From assembly GCA_018666235.1 (NCBI GenBank), contig JABJAB010000048.1, forward strand, positions 1 through 9,905: a stretch of DNA of 9,905 nt, in the 5' to 3' direction. The stretch comes from Ilumatobacter sp. Its GTDB lineage: Bacteria > Actinomycetota > Acidimicrobiia > Acidimicrobiales > Ilumatobacteraceae. Positions 7,178 to 9,905 of this stretch are shown here, in pieces. Within the stretch, counting starts at the first letter, position 1. Every line of letters begins with the position of its first letter. Below the pieces are notes generated by a model. The model was not told the DNA's origin. It did not search any database and worked only from the letters and a program-made list of their open reading frames with translations. A program made the position numbers and the translations under genes.

Positions 7178-8136
7178 CAGTCTGCTCCTGAGAAACCGGT
7201 ACTCGAGATCTTGCGAGCCATCGCATTGACGCCGAACGTGATGGCGAACAGCACGAGGCCGGTGGCGATCAGCCGGTTGACCTCGAGGCCCGACGACTCG
7301 GGAAACGAGAGCGCGATGTTCGAGGCGATCGTGTTCGAGTTCTGGTTGGTGATCACGTTCCAGAAGTAGCCGTTGGCAGGGGCGAGGATGATCGCGACGG
7401 CCATCGTCTCGCCGAGCGCTCGCCCGAGACCGAGCATCGCACCCGAGATCACGCCGGACCGGCCAAAGGGCAGAACGGCCTGGCGGATCATCTCCCAGCG
7501 AGTCGCGCCGAGCGCGAGTGATGCTTCCTCGTGTAGTCGGGGCGTTTGGAGGAACACTTCTCGGGAGATCGCCGTGATGATCGGCAACACCATCACCGCG
7601 AGAACGATGCCGGCGGTCATCATCGTTCGGCCGCTCGTCGATGCCGTCGGCCCGAAGAACGGCAGGAAGGCCGCGTTGTCCTCGAGCCACGGATAGAGCG
7701 AATCGGAGAGAATCGGTGCCAGCACCGCAATGCCCCAGATGCCGTAGACGACGCTGGGAATCGCAGCGAGCAGGTCGACGAAGTAGCCGAGCGTTTTCGC
7801 GAGTCGCCTTGGCGCGTAGTGGGAGATGTACAGCGCGACGGCGACGGCGACCGGCGTGGCGAGCAACAGGGCGATCGCCGCTGCGTAGGTCGTCCCGAAC
7901 ACGAGTGGGCCGACGTAGGCGAGGAACGAGCGGTCGAACTCGCCCTCGTCCGCGGTGAACGTCGGCAGGCCTTCGGTGATCAGGAAGATCGCGACCGCGG
8001 CGAGCGTCACCAGAATCAAGGCGGCCGCGCCGAAGGACAGACCGCCGAACACCCGATCACCGAGACGGCTGATCGGTTGGGTGAACGAGGAATCGGCTTC
8101 GGCAGCCTGCGGAGGTGGGTTCTCGGTGATCGTCAC
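7177..8136 (-). CDS. pstC: phosphate ABC transporter permease PstC
   Basis: The second channel subunit of the PstSCAB importer, 319 residues, normal length. After a polar N-terminus (1-28) there are six clear membrane segments, near 33-54, 78-104, 118-142, 172-192, 228-255 and 288-305. The PstB-contacting EAA loop is EEASLALGATRWEMIRQAVLP (203-223), and the following GLGRALGETMAV is a PstC signature. The start is GTG at 8136 with GGAG about 10 nt upstream; no nearer ATG fits the frame. A 122-nt gap holding a very strong hairpin separates it from pstS, whereas its stop shares one base with the pstA start, so PstC and PstA are probably made in step and both below PstS. Confidence 0.95.
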   Translation of the reverse strand: MTITENPPPQAAEADSSFTQPISRLGDRVFGGLSFGAAALILVTLAAVAIFLITEGLPTFTADEGEFDRSFLAYVGPLVFGTTYAAAIALLLATPVAVAVALYISHYAPRRLAKTLGYFVDLLAAIPSVVYGIWGIAVLAPILSDSLYPWLEDNAAFLPFFGPTASTSGRTMMTAGIVLAVMVLPIITAISREVFLQTPRLHEEASLALGATRWEMIRQAVLPFGRSGVISGAMLGLGRALGETMAVAIILAPANGYFWNVITNQNSNTIASNIALSFPESSGLEVNRLIATGLVLFAITFGVNAMARKISSTGFSGAD

Positions 8137-8181
8137 GTGGTCAGGACTCCGGCGGAGAGGTGGCGGAATGAGCGGCCGGTG

Positions 8182-8240
8182 ACTGCACCGACGCCGGTGG
8201 CGCCGCAGCCTGCTGCGGTGCCAACCGGCGTCGGTTCAGT
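8182..8240 (-). promoter_or_regulatory. very strong intercistronic hairpin between pstS and pstC
   Basis: Within the 122-nt gap (8137-8258), 8187-8198 (ACCGACGCCGGT) pairs perfectly with 8224-8235 over 12 bp. After a single bulged base (8223), 8199-8208 pairs with 8213-8222 for 10 more (one a G-T/A-C type position depending on strand), closing on a 4-nt loop at 8209-8212. Outside a 1x1 mismatch, ACTG (8182-8185) pairs with CAGT (8237-8240). No T-run follows in the direction of transcription. It begins 18 nt after the pstS stop. Likely roles are partial termination or protection of the pstS mRNA 3' end, both giving more PstS than PstCAB. The structure is seen directly; its role is inferred. 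Confidence 0.7.
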
Positions 8241-8258
8241 GCACATTGGTCGGATGAG

Positions 8259-9419
8259 TCAGCCGGCGACGCTGATCTGATCGATCGACTCGAGGATCTC
8301 GGCACGGACCTCTGCCGAGATCGGTGCCGAACCTGCCGCGGCTGCGCCGTCGGCCTGTCCCTGCTCGGAGCCGACATAGGTCATGAACGCCTTGACGAGG
8401 TCGACCGTCTCCTGGTCCTCGTATTCGAGGCAGACGATGTGGTACGAGACCAGCGCGATCGGGTATGAGTCGGCCGTGTCAGGGTTGCGGTTCACTTCGA
8501 TGGCGAAGTCGTATTCGCTGCGTCCGCCCGTGCGCTCGGAAGCATCGACGATTCGTCCCGCAGCCTCGGGGCTGAACTCGACGAACTCGCCAGCGACACC
8601 GACTGCGGCGGCCGGAAGGTCACCGATCTGGCTGGCATCGGCATACCCGATCGATCCCTCGCCGGCTGCGACTGCGGCGACGACACCACTGGTCTGCGGG
8701 GCGCCTTCGCCACCGCCCGGGCCGTAGACGTCCCATGGCTCGATGGGGCCGTAGGTCCAGATGTCGGGAGCCGTCTGCGCCATGTAGTCGGTGAAGTTCT
8801 CGGTGGTTCCCGAGTCGTCCGAGCGGTGCACCGGGTTGACCGCGAGGTCGGGGAACTCGATGTCGGGGTTGATCTCGGCGATTGCTGGGTCAGTCCAGTT
8901 CGTGATCTCATTGGCGAAGATGCCAGCAACGAGCTCCGGAGTCAGATTGACCGTGCTGCCCTCGATCGACGGGAGGTTGTACGGGATGGCGATCGGCGAG
9001 ATGTAGTGCGGCAGGTTGATCGCGCCCTGGTCACCAGCGCAGCGGTCCTTGGACTGCTCGAACTCGTCGTCCTTCAGCGCGGCGTCGGAGCCGGCGAAGT
9101 CGGAGCCTCCCGAGAGGAAGGTTTCGCGGCCGCCGCCCGATCCGATGGGGTCGTACTCGACCGTGGCATCCGGGTTGGCAGCTTGGAATCCGGCCTGCCA
9201 GCCCTGCATGCCCGCGGCCTGCGACGAGGCGCCTGCGCCGATGAGGGTGCCGCTGGCCGAGCCGGTCTCCTCGGTGGGGGCCGACGTATCGCCGGTCTCC
9301 TCGGTGGGGGCCGACGTATCGCCGGTCTCCTCGGACGAGTCGTCGTCGCTGCCGCACGCGGCGGCAACGAGGGTCAGTGCAAGTGCTCCGGCGAAGAGCC
9401 GGCGCTTGGGTGAGTTCAC
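8259..9419 (-). CDS. pstS: phosphate-binding lipoprotein PstS
   Basis: The extracytoplasmic receptor that captures phosphate for PstCAB, 386 residues. A signal peptide (basic NSPKRR, hydrophobic to about 21) ends in a lipobox-like VAAAC, so C22 is probably lipid-modified and anchors the protein. A disordered acidic linker (about 23-57) contains an exact ten-residue repeat, EETGDTSAPT at 30-39 and 40-49 with EETG again at 50-53. The binding domain follows: GAGASS (61-66), GSGGG (93-97), GGSDFAGSDAAL (104-115) and RSDDSGTTENF (199-209), the characteristic phosphate-contacting segments of PstS. The start is GTG at 9419, with AGGAG (9426-9430) 6 nt upstream. As first gene of the operon it has its own promoter region with GTTCACC repeats upstream, and a strong hairpin follows its stop. 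Confidence 0.95.
   Translation of the reverse strand: MNSPKRRLFAGALALTLVAAACGSDDDSSEETGDTSAPTEETGDTSAPTEETGSASGTLIGAGASSQAAGMQGWQAGFQAANPDATVEYDPIGSGGGRETFLSGGSDFAGSDAALKDDEFEQSKDRCAGDQGAINLPHYISPIAIPYNLPSIEGSTVNLTPELVAGIFANEITNWTDPAIAEINPDIEFPDLAVNPVHRSDDSGTTENFTDYMAQTAPDIWTYGPIEPWDVYGPGGGEGAPQTSGVVAAVAAGEGSIGYADASQIGDLPAAAVGVAGEFVEFSPEAAGRIVDASERTGGRSEYDFAIEVNRNPDTADSYPIALVSYHIVCLEYEDQETVDLVKAFMTYVGSEQGQADGAAAAGSAPISAEVRAEILESIDQISVAG
9261..9334. repeat. pstS: perfect 30-bp in-frame tandem repeat, about 2.5 copies, in the PstS linker
   Basis: Bases 9261-9290 and 9291-9320 are identical, and 9321-9334 repeats the first 14 bases again. The period of 30 keeps the frame and encodes EETGDTSAPT on the minus strand. 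Identity at the DNA level, including third codon positions, points to recent slippage or unequal recombination rather than selection on protein sequence alone. It lengthens the tether between the lipid anchor and the binding domain. Confidence 0.95.
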
Positions 9420-9503
9420 GTTTCACTCCTGAGGGGTATCGGATAAGAATGGCTTCACGCTGCCGCGTCACGCCGAAGATGGCGATGGCGACCAGCGAGA
9501 GGC

Positions 9504-9509
9504 AAGCTA
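9504..9509 (-). promoter_or_regulatory. candidate -10 element of the pstS promoter
   Basis: On the minus strand TAGCTT (9509-9504) lies 9 nt after the last GTTCACC-like repeat. In PhoB/PhoP-activated promoters the regulator's box replaces the -35 element and ends about 10 nt before the -10, which this spacing matches. It would give a start near 9497 and a leader of roughly 78 nt. Another possible -10 lies around 9441-9449. Confidence 0.35.
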
Positions 9510-9518
9510 CGGACCCGA

Positions 9519-9558
9519 GGTGAATCCGGCCGCAGCGTCAGGTGAACGAGAGGTGAAC
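9519..9558 (-). promoter_or_regulatory. PHO box: 11-bp-phased GTTCACC direct repeats upstream of pstS
   Basis: On the minus strand, GTTCACC occurs at 9558-9552 and again at 9547-9541, exactly 11 bp apart, and ATTCACC at 9525-9519, 22 bp further, leaving one degenerate unit between (9536-9530). A poorer GTTCGCA lies at 9580-9574 in the same phase. Direct repeats of GTTCACC every 11 bp are the known PHO box of Streptomyces PhoP, a regulator of the same family as the one encoded at 2448-3146. The box lies 100-139 nt upstream of the pstS start. Confidence 0.75.
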
Positions 9559-9612
9559 TGTTCTCGACGCGCGTGCGAACAGCGGCCCGCGAAGTCGCGA
9601 TGTGTTCAACGA

Positions 9613-9629
9613 GACCACAATCTGCGGTC
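9613..9629 (-). terminator. possible weak terminator after ppk1
   Basis: On the minus strand GACCGCA and TGTGGTC pair over 7 bp (one G-U) around a GAT loop, about 20 nt after the ppk1 stop and followed by TCGTT. The pairing is better on this strand than on the other. The T content is low, so read-through into pstS is possible. Confidence 0.3.
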
Positions 9630-9649
9630 GGTCGCCGACGTGGAGCGCG

Positions 9650-9905
9650 TCAGCCGCGCGGCGGCGTCTGCTGTTCGACGGCCCATCGGTACATCTGCTC
9701 TTGCGGATGTGGCGCGAACACGTCAGTCGGACCCATCCGTTGCCACGTGTCATCGGGCTGGAGCTCCCAGCACACGATGCCATCGGCGAGTTGGAAGTTG
9801 ATGGCCTGGTCGAGCCATGCACGGTGTCGAGCGTGTTCGATTGGCACCAACACCTCAACGCGGCGGTTGAGGTTGCGCGGCATGAGGTCCGCTGAACCAA
9901 TGAGA
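9650..9905 (-). CDS. ppk1: polyphosphate kinase PPK1, C-terminal end (runs off the right edge)
   Basis: The last ~84 residues of polyphosphate kinase 1, which reversibly transfers the terminal phosphate of ATP to polyphosphate. The visible part begins LIGSADLMPRNLNRRVEVLVP, the conserved segment of the PPK1 C-terminal domain (IGSADWMPRNLDRRVE in relatives), followed by the final helix-turn region in which the motif DNxxxW-like surface is replaced by FQLADGIVCWELQPDDTW, and a tail ending AVEQQTPPRG. The catalytic histidines lie upstream, outside the window. An ATG at 9883 is internal, since the conserved SAD segment precedes it in frame. It reads in the same direction as the pst operon and ends 230 nt before pstS; that gap has the pstS promoter and a possible weak terminator, so the two are probably separate transcripts under related physiology. 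Confidence 0.9.
   Translation of the reverse strand, partial: LIGSADLMPRNLNRRVEVLVPIEHARHRAWLDQAINFQLADGIVCWELQPDDTWQRMGPTDVFAPHPQEQMYRWAVEQQTPPRG

Noticed and set aside
6515..7369. 284-codon plus-strand open frame opposite pstA and pstC
   Set aside because: Highly charged, low-complexity translation (many D, R, H, E); a frame shadow of hydrophobic permease codons.
7546..8280. 244-codon plus-strand open frame opposite pstC
   Set aside because: Charged, Arg/Gly/Glu-rich shadow that crosses the pstS-pstC hairpin; no family resemblance.
9261..9334. Short direct repeats considered as a CRISPR fragment
   Set aside because: The units are contiguous with no spacers, have a 30-bp in-frame period and encode the PstS linker.
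9455..9473. Two TCACGC copies on the plus strand considered as a second PHO box
   Set aside because: They are 13 bp apart rather than 11, lack the GTTCACC core and lie downstream of the likely promoter.
9560..9580. Imperfect palindrome GTTC...GAAC near the PHO box
   Set aside because: Only four outer pairs are solid and the centre is CG-alternating, which is expected by chance in such sequence.

Overview
The window is about 9.9 kb of GC-rich actinobacterial chromosome. The protein styles (SenX3/RegX3-like two-component pair, PstSCAB with acidic Ser/Thr/Glu-rich lipoprotein linker, actinobacterial PPK1 tail, frequent GTG starts) fit a high-GC actinobacterium, possibly of the Ilumatobacter/Acidimicrobiia type; that last step is an impression, not something proved here. 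Nearly every gene concerns inorganic phosphate: import, sensing, and storage as polyphosphate.

Layout. The left edge holds the N-terminal part of an MFS permease on the minus strand (1-358). It diverges from a plus-strand pair: an Na+/phosphate cotransporter (459-1601) and a PhoU-like protein (1654-2313). That pair converges on a seven-gene minus-strand operon, which in transcription order is pstS (9419-8259), pstC (8136-7177), pstA (7177-6053), pstB (5981-5133), phoU (5133-4408), a SenX3-like histidine kinase (4398-3139) and a RegX3-like response regulator (3146-2448). Apart from the pstS-pstC gap and the uncertain pstB start, the junctions are 1-nt overlaps, an 8-nt overlap or a 9-nt gap, so the genes look translationally coupled. 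At the right edge is the C-terminal end of polyphosphate kinase PPK1 (9905-9650), also on the minus strand and upstream of pstS.

How it works together (family knowledge plus inference). PstS captures phosphate outside the membrane, PstC/PstA form the channel, PstB powers it, and PhoU relays transporter state to the kinase. The kinase has one membrane anchor, a PAS domain and no extracellular sensor domain. The regulator probably binds the tandem 11-bp GTTCACC repeats (9519-9558) just upstream of the pstS promoter, closing a feedback loop within one operon. A very strong hairpin between pstS and pstC probably sets a higher PstS level than the membrane components. The convergent cotransporter plus second PhoU is a separate low-affinity phosphate route with its own PhoU. 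PPK1 next door would convert imported phosphate to polyphosphate.

No mobile element, tRNA, rRNA, CRISPR array or prophage was seen. No gene-free stretch exceeds 300 bases; the longest (9420-9649) carries the pstS control region. The components are known families; the interest lies in their arrangement, the control sites and the second PhoU.
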